Source: Limnanthes douglasii subsp. nivea | Taxonomy: Eukaryota; Streptophyta; Magnoliopsida; Brassicales; Limnanthaceae | Direction: 5' to 3' | NCBI GenBank assembly: GCA_036936605.1 | Contig: JAUPFV010000002.1 | Coordinates: forward strand, 267,848,770-267,912,769 | Length of the DNA: 64,000 bases | Part shown: positions 19,450 through 31,379 of the stretch, piece by piece | Layout: each line of letters opens with the position of its first letter | How positions within the stretch are numbered: the stretch's first letter is position 1 | Notes under the pieces: model-generated | What the model saw: the letters and a program-made list of their open reading frames with translations, nothing else | Told to the model about the DNA's origin: nothing | Database searches by the model: none | Made by a program: the position numbers and the translations under genes

Positions 19450-19825
19450 TGATGGTAAAAAATATTGGGAGGATAAAATTTGAAAATCTTTTAGTTGGTT
19501 TGTATTTAATATATTAATAGAGAGTAGTGAGGGAAATGAGGTGCTTATATTTAATATTTTAATAAATAAATATCACCCATTTAATGTTGTTGGTTGGGGT
19601 ATTTATATTTATTCTAAGATCTGTGGGTCGTTCGGGTTAGATCTTTCATTTGGGTCAATATATGAGCCCCTAAGCCCATAGTTTAACGTGCTAGACACAT
19701 AGTTGAGTCATTGATCCACTTAAGTTATTGTTCAACCATTGAATCTTATTATTTCTGTCTAAATTTCCCATTTGGATAAAATAACTATTATCATGGTATA
19801 CCTCTAACGATATCTGATCCGATCA
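19450..19825 (+). repeat. LARD 5' LTR
   Basis: This ~376-bp repeat is shared with 22620-22994, including TTTAACGTGCTAG and CTTAAGTTATTGTTCAACC. Confidence 0.8.
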
Positions 19826-20242
19826 TATAGCCCCCTTAGCTCTTTCAAAAGATCTTTGGAAGAGCTATTTATAATAAGTAATGTCAGATTCGTTGCCAAA
19901 GTGAATCTGGGGGGTTAATGAGCATCTCAAAGGTTGTAACTTTTTAAACGACTCTCTTTTACACATGTCAAGTGATAATTGGACCTACTAGCCCTTTTTT
20001 CTAGGTCTTTGTGTCTACACAAAGAATTAAAGGAGATACATTTAATAGCCCTTAATCATGGTTAGATGATTCATTTCCCTTAGGTAAAGCACTCAAGTAC
20101 TTTTCAAACTATATAAATGTGATTTTTCACTGTTTTTTTATTTCTAGTGTGAGAAAATATTTCAAACTTTGATTCTTGATAGAGAAAAAAACTTTAATCT
20201 CTCAACTTATTTTTAGCTCTTCTATTTTTCTCTTAAGTTTGT

Positions 20243-20629
20243 ATGTTTATGACGAGAACTGTCTTAGTCAAAGAAGGTTGGTTCAATCTATCCAAGTTAG
20301 AAAAGGAAAAAAGAAAGGCTAGAATCGATGCCGGAATACCAGCTTCAACTGATGGACTGATTGTGCAACAGTTTCCAGAACCATATATGAGTTCATCATC
20401 TCCCAATCATTATTTGTTCCCAGAAAAATCCTTTTTTCCCAACCTTTTGCAACCTCAGACACCTACTCATTCAATCGAGAAACCTTCCATAAAAAATAGA
20501 GACATTAGCAGTCGTAAACCTCATTCTCCCTTTATAGCTATGGGGTCAGACGTAGAAGAAAACAAACCTCAAAGGATGACCAGGCTTTTTAAGGAAAAAC
20601 CTACAACTCCATCTGCAAAAGAGACATAA
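20243..20629 (+). CDS. LARD N-terminal ORF, unrecognised
   Basis: The frame has 128 codons from ATG. The protein starts MFMTRTVLVKEGWFNLSKLE, with a Lys/Arg-rich segment (KEKRKARID) and a Pro/Ser-rich remainder. No catalytic domain is visible. It lies inside the nested LARD and is probably the N-terminal exon of its Transposase_28-type protein. Function is unknown. Confidence 0.45.
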   Translation: MFMTRTVLVKEGWFNLSKLEKEKRKARIDAGIPASTDGLIVQQFPEPYMSSSSPNHYLFPEKSFFPNLLQPQTPTHSIEKPSIKNRDISSRKPHSPFIAMGSDVEENKPQRMTRLFKEKPTTPSAKET

Positions 20630-21124
20630 AAACCCCATTCAGGTTCTTATTGATGCTACCAACCCATACATATAAGAGGGTTCAAACCCATCAACTTCAC
20701 CCATGGAGCCCCCTAGTGTTAAAAAAAGGGTTCTAGTGTTAAACCTAGTGACTAGTCAGAAAACTGGCCATAGGTAATGAGGACAAAATGGAATTGAGCA
20801 GGGAGGATACTCCATTGGAAATATCTGGCCAAACAGGTGACATTAGTGCAATTCGGGAAAATAAAGACAAAGTTAGACCACCAGACTCCCGAACCGCTTC
20901 CGGAGTGCCTTGTGGGGCATATTTGGCATAATTTATCTAATTTTAGTGTTAAATACATACTATCTCTTCAAAGAATCTCCTATGTGTATACCCATACACT
21001 AAAGTTGGACCAAATTTGGAAAATGTGGGGTTTTTTAGTCTATTAAAGTAAAGATTCATATTCTTGAAGAGATTCTGATAGATAGCAAAGTTGGGGAGTT
21101 AGTGGTATATACCAAAGTTCTTGA

Positions 21125-21480
21125 TTAGGGCCTCAAGTTCTCTTTGGATCCAGAGATAGTAAGGTACTTCCACTTGGTGAGGTTATGCCCAAGCCAATTA
21201 ACTCTGAACGCATGGTACACACTATTGGCCGATATCATAGCTTCAAGGCTGTCAAAGACTCTGATGTCTATGGAACAGTTCCAGTTGTTGTCAATTTGTG
21301 TCGAGATCATCATATCCCCTTTCACCACTTCAACATGGGGAATGGTTATAAGGTCATCAATGATCTATTGGAGGCTGATAAAACCTAGAGAAATAAGTTC
21401 CTCTATACTAGTGGTGTTTGGGAGAATGGAAAGAAAATTACGTCCAAGGGAAACCCAAGCTTATTAACCAGATATTGGAA
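21125..21480 (+). pseudogene. Transposase_28-like (putative gypsy-type transposon domain) remnant
   Basis: The frame beginning near 21128 reads G-L-K-F-S-LDPEIVRYFHL, then PSQLTLNAW, the pattern (GLRFPL...F...PxQLxPNxW) of the plant putative gypsy-type transposon domain. A frame change is needed, after which FHHFNMGNGYKVINDLLEAD and a further block follow. A decayed relative is on the minus strand at 31380-32103. This domain is common in non-autonomous plant LTR elements; its function is unknown. Confidence 0.5.
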
Positions 21481-22619
21481 AAGTTCATGTAAATATCGTC
21501 TGAATGTCTTTAATTATGTTTTGACATTATTTTTCACATCAAATTTTTTATTCACATCGGATTTATCTTGTAGTGTTCTCAAAGATATTATCACAATATG
21601 TGGAAGAAGGGAAAACCACTTTTACCAAACTGCACCTGTGGGCTACAGAAAAATAGGGTTTTGCTTTCCACAATTGTTTTGCTGCAGGGAATATAGTAAG
21701 AGCCCATTTCTGGAATACAAGCTAAACCAGGTAACTCTCATAGGAATAATTTAGCAGCCCTTCCTCCATCTGTTGTTATCATTAAAAGGACTAAGTAACG
21801 TGGTGGCAATCTCTATTTACCATCCAGGAACAGGGCTCCTAGCCATCTTGATAAGATGATGAAGAAGGATAAAAAACATGGTGATGCATCTCAACAGTTT
21901 TCCGATGTGGGTAGTTCAAGACCTCCAGATGAAATTAATGCTGCTTTGTTAGAGGTTGCTGTTGTTATTGTAGTTGAGGCACGAAAAGACACTATACTCT
22001 CCAAAGATTAAGAAAAAGAAATGACATAAGAGAAGCAAATAGGGTAGTGATAAGAGGGCAAGAAAGAAGAGAAAGTTGTCATCGGTTTGGATATAATCTC
22101 TTATCTGAAGTCATTCCCCTACTATTTCTACTGAAATTCCTTCCCAGTAAGAGGTATATGTCAATTCTTCTTCCCTAGTGTTTCCTACTGCTGACCAACC
22201 TTCTGCTGAAGGTGATGTTAATCTGGATGACATATGAAACTTGTACTTTAATGAATTTGACAATGATGACGTTAACAAGACTTTCCCCCAATCTACCACT
22301 ATAGCTAATGTAGTGAGATATGTTGGTGAATATTTTAAAGTGTCCAATGAGCATGATACCTTGGGCTATGCAGTCTTAGGCTACATAAGGCCAATAGTTG
22401 AATTGGAGAAGTCGGTCGGAACTTAGGTTAAAGACATCGTTTCCTTTTAAACTGAAATCAAGGCCTGATGGATTCCACCACGGCCGAACATAACAAGGTA
22501 AAAACCTTGGGCAAAGAAAATTAACAAATTAGTGATGATTTGGAGCAAGCTAAATCTGATCGTAAAAAGTCACAAACTAGCTATAACAAACTGCAATCCC
22601 ATAATGGTCGCCAATCTTT

Positions 22620-22994
22620 TGATGGTAAAATATATTGGGAGGCTAAAATTGGAAGATCTTTTAGTTGCTTTGTATTTAATATTTTGATAGAGAGTAGTGA
22701 TGGAAATGAGGTGCTTATATTTAATATTTTAAGAAAATTTCCAACCCATTTAATGTTGTTGGATGGGTATTTATACTTTTTATGGTAACCATGGACCGTT
22801 CGGGTCGGATATTTCATTTGGGTAAATTCTATGAGCCCTTAAGCATGTAGTTTAACGTGCTAGGCACACAGCTGAGTCATTGGTCCACTTAAGTTATTGT
22901 TCAACCATTGAAATTTATTCTTTCTGTCCAAATTACTCTTTCAGATAAAGTCTGTATTACCATGATAGACCTTCAATGATATCTGATTCGATCA
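22620..22994 (+). repeat. LARD 3' LTR
   Basis: This ~375-bp repeat is the partner of 19450-19825. The Copia-3 gag frame resumes just after it (AACTCATTACCTTATACATA). Confidence 0.8.
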
Positions 22995-24600
22995 GAGATC
23001 ATTGATGAAGATCATGTAGTGATCTTGTTGAACTCATTACCTTATACATATGAACACTTGAAAGATATTATCTATTACAACAAATAAACATTGTGAACAA
23101 ATAAGTTGGAACCCGCAATTAGATCCAAAATATTGGAACTCGTGTAGTGTTTAAGGGTTTGGATTTATGGTAATAGTCATGAATCTTTAAACATTACAAG
23201 GAGATAAGAGAAAGATACTAATAAAGTAAGAAGAAAATTTATATCAAATTCAATAAAGAAGTTTGATAAGTCCAAAATTAGATGTCAGTGTTGCAAAAAC
23301 CTGATTCATGTGAGGAAAAAGTGTCTCGAACAACTAACAATGCAAGATAATTATAGATCAAATAAAAAGCATGTGTATGTTTCTTCTGAATGATATGAAT
23401 CTGTAAAGGTTCCGATGCACTTTTCAGATAAAGGATGAAATGAATGAATTCTGTATTTTGGATGTTCATTCCATATGAGCCCACATAAGGACTGGTTCAA
23501 CTCATTTGAAGATAATAGTAGAGATACTGTGTTATTTGGCAATAATAAGGCTTGCAATATAGTTAGAATCAAATATGTGAAGATTTGAATATTTGATGGA
23601 TGTCATCGGATTCTGACGAATGTGAGGTACGTTTCCGATCTGAGAAGATAAATAATTCTCATTGGTATATTGGAAAACTTCGGTTGTTTTATCAAAGTTG
23701 AGAATGGTTACAAGAAATGTTTTAGATTTGACATGATCTAGATGATATGGTAAATCCAATGATCTCAATTCCTTGATTGGTGATACTGTTTTGGGCAAAA
23801 TAGCTAGCTTGTCCGAAGGATCGATTGAGGGTACAACCCTATGAAATAGGAGGCTGGGGTATGTAAATGAGAATGGATTATTTAAGTTGAAAAGCAAGGA
23901 CTGTTCAGAATAGACAAATTGACTCGCTTGGAATTTGTTTAATCATGTGTGTATAAAAAAAGTAGCAAGTCAAGTTTGCACAATCCAAACATACAATAAC
24001 TGGAGCTTTGACTACATATATGTTGATCTTTAAAGGCATGAAAGGTTCAGTCTCATAGAGGCACTAGATTCATTTATTCAATCATTGATGATTACTAAAT
24101 GAAGTTGTAAATTTATCTAGTAAATTTTAAGGGAAAATCTATTGACATGATCAAGAAATTAAGGATCATGGTTGAAAAAAAAGTTGTTAAAGAAGTAAAG
24201 AAGTTTAGGACGAGCAATGGTCTTGAATTATGTGCAAATTAATATATCGATTACTGCAAATTAACATGGATTGCTTGACATAGAACTGTACAAGACACTC
24301 CATAACAAAATGGTGTTTTTAAATAATGAACATAACCATTGTTGAAAGGGTGAGTTACATGTTAGTAACTGCTAAGTACCCAAGACATTTTTGTGTTGAA
24401 TCGATAATGAATGCATGTTACCTTATAAACAAATGTCCATTTATTACGATTAGCTTAAAACTCCCACAAGAAATATGGTACGGGAAACCTTCAAATTATT
24501 ACAATTTGAGAATGTTAGGTTGTATTTTTTATGCACATATGAAACATAACAAGTTGAAACAAAGAGACACTTGAGATTGAGGTAAAGTCACATGGATAAG
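22995..24600 (+). pseudogene. Copia-3 gag end, protease and integrase remnants
   Basis: In broken frames: LLNSLPYTYEHLKDI (Gag C-terminus), a knuckle-like C-Q-C-C-K-N region near 23285, FHMSPHKDWFNSF (region after the protease active site, about 23470), FDGCHRILTNVRYV, FRTSNGLELCAN and RTVQDTP..QNG (integrase, about 24210-24315), and VERVSYMLVTAKYPRHFCVE through QEIWYGKPSNY (integrase C-terminal side, 24340-24510). Many stops. Confidence 0.8.
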
Positions 24601-24959
24601 AACCTGATAGTGGATTATGGAGATCTAAGCCATCAAATAAATCTAACTAAAATGTTTGTAAGGATCTGTAAAGTAGCCAAGATCTATAAAGTAGCTAAGA
24701 TCAATATGGCTATCAGATAACAAGGAATAATATTTGAAGAGTCATATGAGCTTCTCAAAGGTACGAGTATGCCAAACTTCCAGATTTTAGATTGGTTGTT
24801 ACATATGAAGTGATTCAGTCTGAACCTAAGTACCTCAGGCAGATAATATAAAGTGAGAATAAAGAGAAATGGCTTGTTATGATGAAAGAGGAAATAATTT
24901 CGCTTCGGCAGAATAAGACATAAGATACGGTAAACAAGCCTGAAGGCCATACTGGTTAC

Positions 24960-26048
24960 TAGAGAATTCAATTAGTGAGATGGTATGGATTATAGTGAGA
25001 TCTTCTCTCATATAGTGAAATATAGTTCAATCAGGATCACTATTAAAATAACTTCCAATTTTGACATGAAATTGGACCAAATGGACTTCAAGATAACTTT
25101 CTTACATGACAGCATTGAAGAAACCATCTAGATGAAGTAGCCTAAAGGAATTATAGACAATGAAATTGATGACGAGTTGGTCTCTTGAATATAACATTTT
25201 ATGGTATGAAACATTCTAATATGAGTTGGTATAAGTATTTTGATGATTTCATGGTCAAAAGTAATTATGTAAGAAGTAGTTATAAAACTTATGTTTATGT
25301 GAAAAAGATTGGTTCTGCCAATATATATCTACTTCTTGTATGTAGATGATAATGTTGTGGAATAGGTTTGAGATGAAGGACCTAGGTGCAACCAAGAATA
25401 TTCTTGGAATGAAGATAACTAGGGATAGACAAAGGGGGGCCTCATTCCTATCACCAGAAGGTTATCTCAGCTTGGTGTTTGAAAACCTGTAGAATGACAT
25501 AGGTGGAACCAATAAACTATCCTATTTTTTAAGAAAATTAATTAGCATATTTAAAGGCTGATTCTAAAGCTGCAGAGATTTATAAAATGGAAGATATTCT
25601 TTATTCTAATGTTGTGGGAAGTATAGTAAATGCCATAGTCTTTAGTATGCCTGATTTGGCTTATGTTTTGAGCTTATTGAGAAGATCTATGTTGAAGCCC
25701 TCCTGGGAACATTGACAGACTATAAAATGGGTTCTGAGGTAAATCAATGAATCTACTAGTCAAGGACTGATGTATAGAGAGGTTGGTTTGGTACTGGAAG
25801 GTGCTGAGGGTTTTGCTGATTCCAACTATGCTAGTTGTATGAAAACTAAGAAATCTTTGATTAGATATGTGTTTGTGTTATTTGGAAGTATTCTGAGTTG
25901 GAAATCTAATCTTCAAGCCGTATTAGCGTTGTCCTCCACTAAAGCTAAATATATTGACGTGACTGAAGTAATAAAGGAAGCTATGTGGTTGAAAGGAATG
26001 TTGAGGGGGATTGGGGATGTAGTAGGAAATTTTAACGGTGTACTGTGA
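24960..26048 (+). pseudogene. Copia-3 RT and RNase H remnants
   Basis: RT is represented by FDMKLDQMDFKITFLHDS (about 25060-25110) and a damaged YVDD region near 25335-25350, where the frame is lost. RNase H is open at 25770-26048: GFADSNYASCMKTKKSL, FGSILSWKSNLQAVLALSST and AKYIDVTEVIKEAMWL, where the expected catalytic E is D. The 3' UTR runs to the PPT-like AAAGATGGGG before 26339. Confidence 0.82.
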
Positions 26049-26338
26049 TAAATAAAATGTCATACATTTGTCAAAGAATCAGGTGTTTTATGAATAAACT
26101 AAGTATATTGAGTTAAACTTTATTTCATAACAAATATTCTTCATAATTGAATAATTTTTCTAGAAAAAGTTCATCACGGATGACAACCCAACAAATTTGT
26201 TTTCTAAAATGATGAAAACAAAAAAATCATGCACTACTTGGACTTGGTTCAAATCCGAAGCATCTGAGGACCTTGCAGGAGGGTAGGAAGAGCCACGTTG
26301 TATTTTATTTAGTGAAGTCTAAACAAAGATGGGGAATT

Positions 26339-26505
26339 GTGAAAATGTGATTATGACTTGGTTGAGCATATCATAACTGATTGAGTGATTCAACTGAATA
26401 TGTTTAGGCGTCGTTGATACTTCAAATGTATATGCCCAAATATTTTAAGGGATCAGTTACTTCAGTTAAGGTATTTCTTGATTCAGCATGGAAGCCTTTG
26501 TTTCA
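26339..26505 (+). repeat. Copia-3 3' LTR, truncated
   Basis: It begins TGTGAAAATG and follows the 5' LTR to GGAAGCCTTTGTT, then ends abruptly at about 26505. Confidence 0.75.
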
Positions 26506-28130
26506 CATAAGGTATATAACCCTATGAGATGCTCCTTTTCCAATCCACAAAGATTACTCCCCAAAATTTCTGATATCTCCAAGGGCAATGCCTTGTCGAC
26601 TTTACCTTTTTGTTCGGTAGCAGGTTCTTTACCTTCCACGTGGCTACCAACATGTTTTGCATATTTTTCAACCCCAAAATTAGGCGGGACATCGAGAGTG
26701 GACCGTTGAGCGTCAGGGATTGCCCGATTTTCTCATTTTGAGCCCATAGATTTGACTAATCCATTGAGAGAAACCACAATAGTGGTGTTTATCTTAGCAT
26801 TATGATTGGATTGTTGAGCTTCAAGAATTGCTCAACTTTATCATTTGGAAACCTCAAATATTACCAATCTATTGGGAGTGGTAGCAGTATTGGCACTCAT
26901 TTAAAAACAATAATAACAGATTTTATCTTCACATATCATAAATCATCTTTATTCAAAGATACAGAACCATAGTCCCATATGTCCTAGGAAACACGACTTT
27001 TGATGAGCCTCTTTAGTGTGAGATTCAGATACGGTTTTATACACCAGAATTAAAGGTCGAAAACCTGCTGGAGCCTTGTTACTACTCGATGTATTGGGTT
27101 TTTTGGGTTGGTTTTCTATGTTTTTGGGAAAAGATCGCGTCGGTTCAGACGCAGATGAAGGGACTGCTTTGATTTTTCAAGCATTTTTTGGGTTAACATC
27201 TTTGTAGGTAAAAACTTGGGTGAGTGTTTTTAGTGAATTGTCTATTATGCCCGCACTCGGTATTCTTCAGACCCAACAGATATATATAACCAATCAAGGG
27301 CGTTGAAACTACTTCTCATAAAGAGTGTTCACTTGGAAAATTTGGGTCAGTAACAAACTTTCTCTCTCTAAAAATTAGTGCACCAGATCTCTTTATATCT
27401 ATAATTATGTTAAGAATGAGTTATGAGGCGATTAAGGGTATTTAAAGCAAAATCTCCAACCCACAACGGTCATATGCATATGGAAGCCAAAACGACTATA
27501 CCATGGGAAGCCTAAGAGTCTTAGTTCAAGATTTTTGAATTACCTGGTCTGTATGGTGAGGTGACATGTGTAAGAAAAACGGTGGTCAACACAATGTTAG
27601 TTGGCCTAAGACAATTAACTATTATTCGGTATATTTGTTTGGGATAATCTGAAGAGACGCATATGATCCGAAGTAATGTTGTAGTGTAACATTAAGGGCA
27701 TGTGATGCAATAATAAATATGTATGTGTGAGATTAATAGAATACCAGAGTGGAATAACCTAAATAGGTCAACCATGTGGTTTTTAAGCTCGCAACCTATA
27801 CTATATGAAGAAACATCCTTTTCTTGGGGAATGGTGAACAATCATGGTACTATTACTACTTTTCACATTTTCTCTCTCTACTTATCGTGCTTATCTCTCT
27901 AAAATGGTACAAATAAGTGAGGACTGTGTCAACCTCAGATATTTCTGGAACATCAATAAGAACCATATTACCGCAAATCATATGTTAGGTCATATGGTAT
28001 TCTAAGAACAAAATCAACTACCAAAACCAAAAGATCAATTCAATCTCAATGCATGACCATATCAAGTATATACTAACAAGCTTGGATTATGCTAAACTAC
28101 TAAAAATATCTCATTGAAGTCATGACCTAA
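26506..28130. other. Decayed repeat without clear gene
   Basis: The minus strand between about 26520 and 27190 has short Lys/Pro/Ser-rich open pieces (for example ASEPTRSFPKNIENQPKKP) that could be remains of a LINE ORF1 or retroelement Gag. No domain can be named. The rest, to 28130, shows nothing recognisable. Confidence 0.35.
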
Positions 28131-28189
28131 ATAGTGCTACAAGACTTGGTTGCTTTTATTACCTCAATAAACCAAGATAGTGTCTCTCT

Positions 28190-28700
28190 CCCAAATAGAA
28201 AAAACCTCTAAGCAACAAATACAAACTTAACACAAATGGTTCTTGTTGTCTATTACGAGAAGCTAATGATGGTGGTTTAATTAGATACAATAGAGGTGAC
28301 ATATTAACTACCCTTGGAATAATCTATGGTAAACAAATGCCTCATGTGGTTGCATACAAGGCCTTGACAAATAGTCTTCTATTATGTAAGTAAAAGGAAA
28401 TTAGTCTCTTAGACATTGAGAATGACTCAATGATACTCACTGAAATGTTATTAAAAGAAAAGTCTCATTGGTATTTGGTTCTCATCGTTATTTGCTGCAG
28501 GAAACTTATTAACTCTAATATGACAAAAATTCACAATTATAAAGATCAAAACATGACTGCTAATTGAATTGAAAAATGGTCCCTCAAAAAAGTCTTACAA
28601 TCAGGAACAATCTCCAACTCCTTTAAAAGCTATTACTCTCATTGAAAGCCTAGAAATAGGCTATCTAATATTAGAATACTATGAATAGTTGATGAAATCT
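28190..28700 (+). pseudogene. LINE RNase H fragment
   Basis: The frame from about 28222 reads YKLNTNGSCCLLREAN, GGLIRYNRGDILTT, AYKALTNSLLLC, then SLLDIENDSMILTEMLL and ICCRKLINSN. This is the RNase H (RVT_3) pattern of plant LINEs, with Asn in place of the first catalytic Asp and Tyr-Lys where A-E is expected. It is an isolated 3' fragment with stops. Confidence 0.75.
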
Positions 28701-30722
28701 AGATATTTCTATATCTAGGATTATAATAAATGGTTTATCAAGATTACTTGTTAGCTCTTTGTCTTAAGATACACTAGATTTACATCAGTTTCGAAATACT
28801 CTCTCATTCTCCTCTAGTTCTATTTATTCATCTTATCTTTGCACATAAGACTCAAGGACTTTAAACTTCTAATCTCATATTCTAAACTATATATTATGAA
28901 TGAATTAAACTAACATCCTTCAAGAAAGTTTCAACATTTGACTTTCTCTAGTTTCTAGAACTCAGTAATTTTTTAGATTTAGGTTTTTATGTAGAGTATG
29001 ATCGTATGAAAAATCTGAAGAAATATCAAAATAAAAATCACCAATTTTTGTCACCAGAGCATAAGGTTATAGAAATCTACACAATTAATTGATCCATTTT
29101 GATAAAGAGAACAAAATCATACCTTAAACTTTCGAAAGATTGATTTCATTAATCTAGAGAAAATAAGACGACTCTGCGATACTCTTTAAAAAGAAATCTT
29201 TAATACTTTTAATTATTTGAAACTAAGAGTTTCATCTCTCGAAATGTTGTGTGAGAGAAAATTGATTTCATTTTTCTGAAAAAAAATCACTTAGTTCAAA
29301 CTTGAAGAATAATAATAATAATTTGTTCATGTGAAGATGGAAATCAAAAGTGTGAGAAGCTAAAAATTCTCTAGCTAGAATGAAGAAAGGCAAATTCATC
29401 GTCTCATAATTTTATAGATTTCTAAATTCCCACATATTGTTTTGGGCTAGATAAATTTTGTATATGGGCTTAAACCAAGATTGTAACCTTCAATTTTAAT
29501 ATTTACCTGTTTTGAAATTAAATATGCTACGATAGATGTTTCTAAAAATAATATGCCAGGATAGATTTTTAAAATAATATGGTGTATAATATTTTTAACA
29601 ACAGCTGGACATGAGATTTTTGAAAAAAACGTAACAATGACTATACTTATTCTTTTTAAACAACTTAAACAAGATAAATTGTTTTAGTCGGTTAATAAGG
29701 GTGAACAAGGTTGATAGACCAGATTTTCTAAAAGCAACTTGGAATGAAAGATTGATTAAAAACATGGAAGAATAATTATTGTTACATTATGTATCTTCGT
29801 GGAAAGGAATAGGAGTTTATACAAGTTCTAAGGACAAAACTCTATAAGAATTGTTTTACAAAATCTATTTTTCTAACTTTCCTAGGTCATACCTTTGATT
29901 TTGAAATTGTGTCAAAATAAATAATATTTAGATTTTTATGTTTTTAAAGATGAGTTCTAAGATTATTTTTGAAGAAATTTACGTTTGGAGTTGTTGTTTT
30001 GTTTTTTAAATAATTGTGATTTAAAAATAAGTTGTGAATGAGATATCTATTTAATAATTTAAGAAATTTTGAGTTGATGATATTTTGGAAAATTGCGGAA
30101 CTATATTTGAAAAAATGGGTTAAATTTATTTTTATAAAAAAAAGTAAAATTTAAAAAGAAAAAAATAACTTTAATTAAAAAAAATATAAAAGATTATTAG
30201 TAGGTGGTTTTAATTAATAATAATAATATAATAAATTAATATAGATTTGATTCACTAACTCTAATTTAAAAAACTCACCAATAAAAAAAATATATATTTT
30301 AATATAAAAATATATATTATATTTATTATAAAGAATATTTTATTGGTCAAAATCATTTTACAATGTTCTAATAATATAGTTCTTATACGATTGACAATTT
30401 TATAAGGGTATGACTATATTTACCCAATTCAGGTTTAAGTATACCCAAAATCTTCCTTTGATTTTAGTTTGACTTTTTTTTACCTTTTTACCCTCGACAA
30501 GAAAATTAATCTCGAAACTGCCATTAAGTAAAAAAGAACTACTAAGTGTATCCTAAGTATACCCAATTCACCAAATAACCTATTTCACTATCTATACCCA
30601 AACAAACATTCTTCTTTACTGAATTTATCATCCAAATAGTCTAGTTTTCTTATAATTTTTGTAACCAAGTTCAAACTTTATAATAAAATCAAGAACATTC
30701 AACCTAAAACACAAAATCGATC
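28701..30722. other. AT-rich intergenic sequence
   Basis: No gene, RNA gene or clear repeat boundary was seen. Strongly AT-rich stretches lie at about 30120-30330. Confidence 0.5.
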
Positions 30723-30929
30723 ATGACTCAAGCAAAACTAGGGATCAGTGTGGAGGAGTTGATGTCGTCGGAGATAAATGATGATGAAATATTTCCGGAA
30801 AAAGAGTTGGAGTCGTCGGACAAGCCGCCACCGTCGTCGGAGAAGCAACCATCGCCGAAGGAGAAGGTAAAAATTTTACCGGTGGCCTTAGCACCATCGG
30901 TTCGTGGCCTTGGAACCGATGGTGCGTAG
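30723..30929 (+). CDS. Small hypothetical ORF leading into GC-rich foldback
   Basis: The frame has 68 codons from ATG, starting MTQAKLGISVEELMSSEIND and rich in Glu, Ser, Pro and Lys (PPPSSEKQPSPKEK). Base composition rises sharply in GC here. A GTAAAA donor-like site follows the KEK codons near 30865, so it may be a first exon captured in a transposon. No family was recognised. The last third of the ORF is part of the palindrome. Confidence 0.3.
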   Translation: MTQAKLGISVEELMSSEINDDEIFPEKELESSDKPPPSSEKQPSPKEKVKILPVALAPSVRGLGTDGA

Positions 30930-31105
30930 GTTACGCATGGCCGGTTCTTGGCCTTAGAACCGGCCGTGCGTGACCTACGCACGACCGGTTCCATGGCCAA
31001 GAACCGGTGGTGCTAAGGCCATCGTCCGGTTGGTACCTAGGCCTCAGTACCACCGGTTCTGAGGCCCCTGCACCACCGGTTCAAGGCCAAAGAATCGGTT
31101 TGATA
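30878..31105. repeat. GC-rich foldback (nested inverted repeats)
   Basis: Arms of about 48 bp (30884-30932 and about 30979-31026) are inverse copies with roughly five mismatches; both carry GGCCTTAGCACCA. Between them is a smaller stem (GGCCGGTTCT / AGAACCGGCC), and each arm has its own hairpin (ACCATCGGTT / AACCGATGGT). Further CCGGTT/GGCC hairpins continue to 31105. RNA from it would fold into a long stem. Confidence 0.75.
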
Positions 31106-31379
31106 ATTTGGTACTTACCTGTCCTATGAAGACGTGATTTAACCAATTATTCCCACGATAGAAACTGTTAGGAGTTTCTCCTCCAAAGATAAATCTGAAA
31201 CAATTTATTAAAAGTAAAACATTGGTGAAAGGCATTAGGCCAATTTTCCTTAGCCTATTAATGCAAATTCTTAAAAGTAATATTGGAATCCTTTAAATGA
31301 TGCAAATGATATTTTAGTATTGTTTCAAAGAAAAAATTCGAGGTGAGTTACAAATAATAAAAGATAATCAATAATATAG

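Larger units (their letters stand above)
19450..22994 (+). mobile_element. LARD-like LTR element nested in Copia-3 gag
   Basis: Two ~375-bp LTRs (19450-19825 and 22620-22994) begin TGATGGTAAAA and end CGATCA, giving TGAT/ATCA inverted ends. They differ by many substitutions. The interior has no protease, RT or integrase. It carries a small ORF at 20243-20629 and a stretch (about 21125-21480) resembling the plant 'putative gypsy type transposon' domain (Transposase_28), then a coiled-coil-like stretch before the 3' LTR. The second Copia-3 copy keeps the uninterrupted gag sequence (near 49530-49560), which proves this is an insertion. Confidence 0.8.
18011..26505 (+). mobile_element. Copia-3: old Ty1/copia element, interrupted by a LARD
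   Basis: A 984-bp 5' LTR (18011-18994) is followed by a tRNA-Met-like PBS (18999-19010), decayed gag, protease, integrase, RT and RNase H, and the start of the 3' LTR (26339-26505, then truncated). The LTR starts agree (TGTGAAA...TTGACTTGGTTGAGC versus TGTGAAA...ATGACTTGGTTGAGC). A 3.5-kb LTR element is nested in gag. The coding part is riddled with stops, so this copy is far older than Copia-1 and Copia-2. A second copy at 48146-51999 lacks the nested element. Confidence 0.85.
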
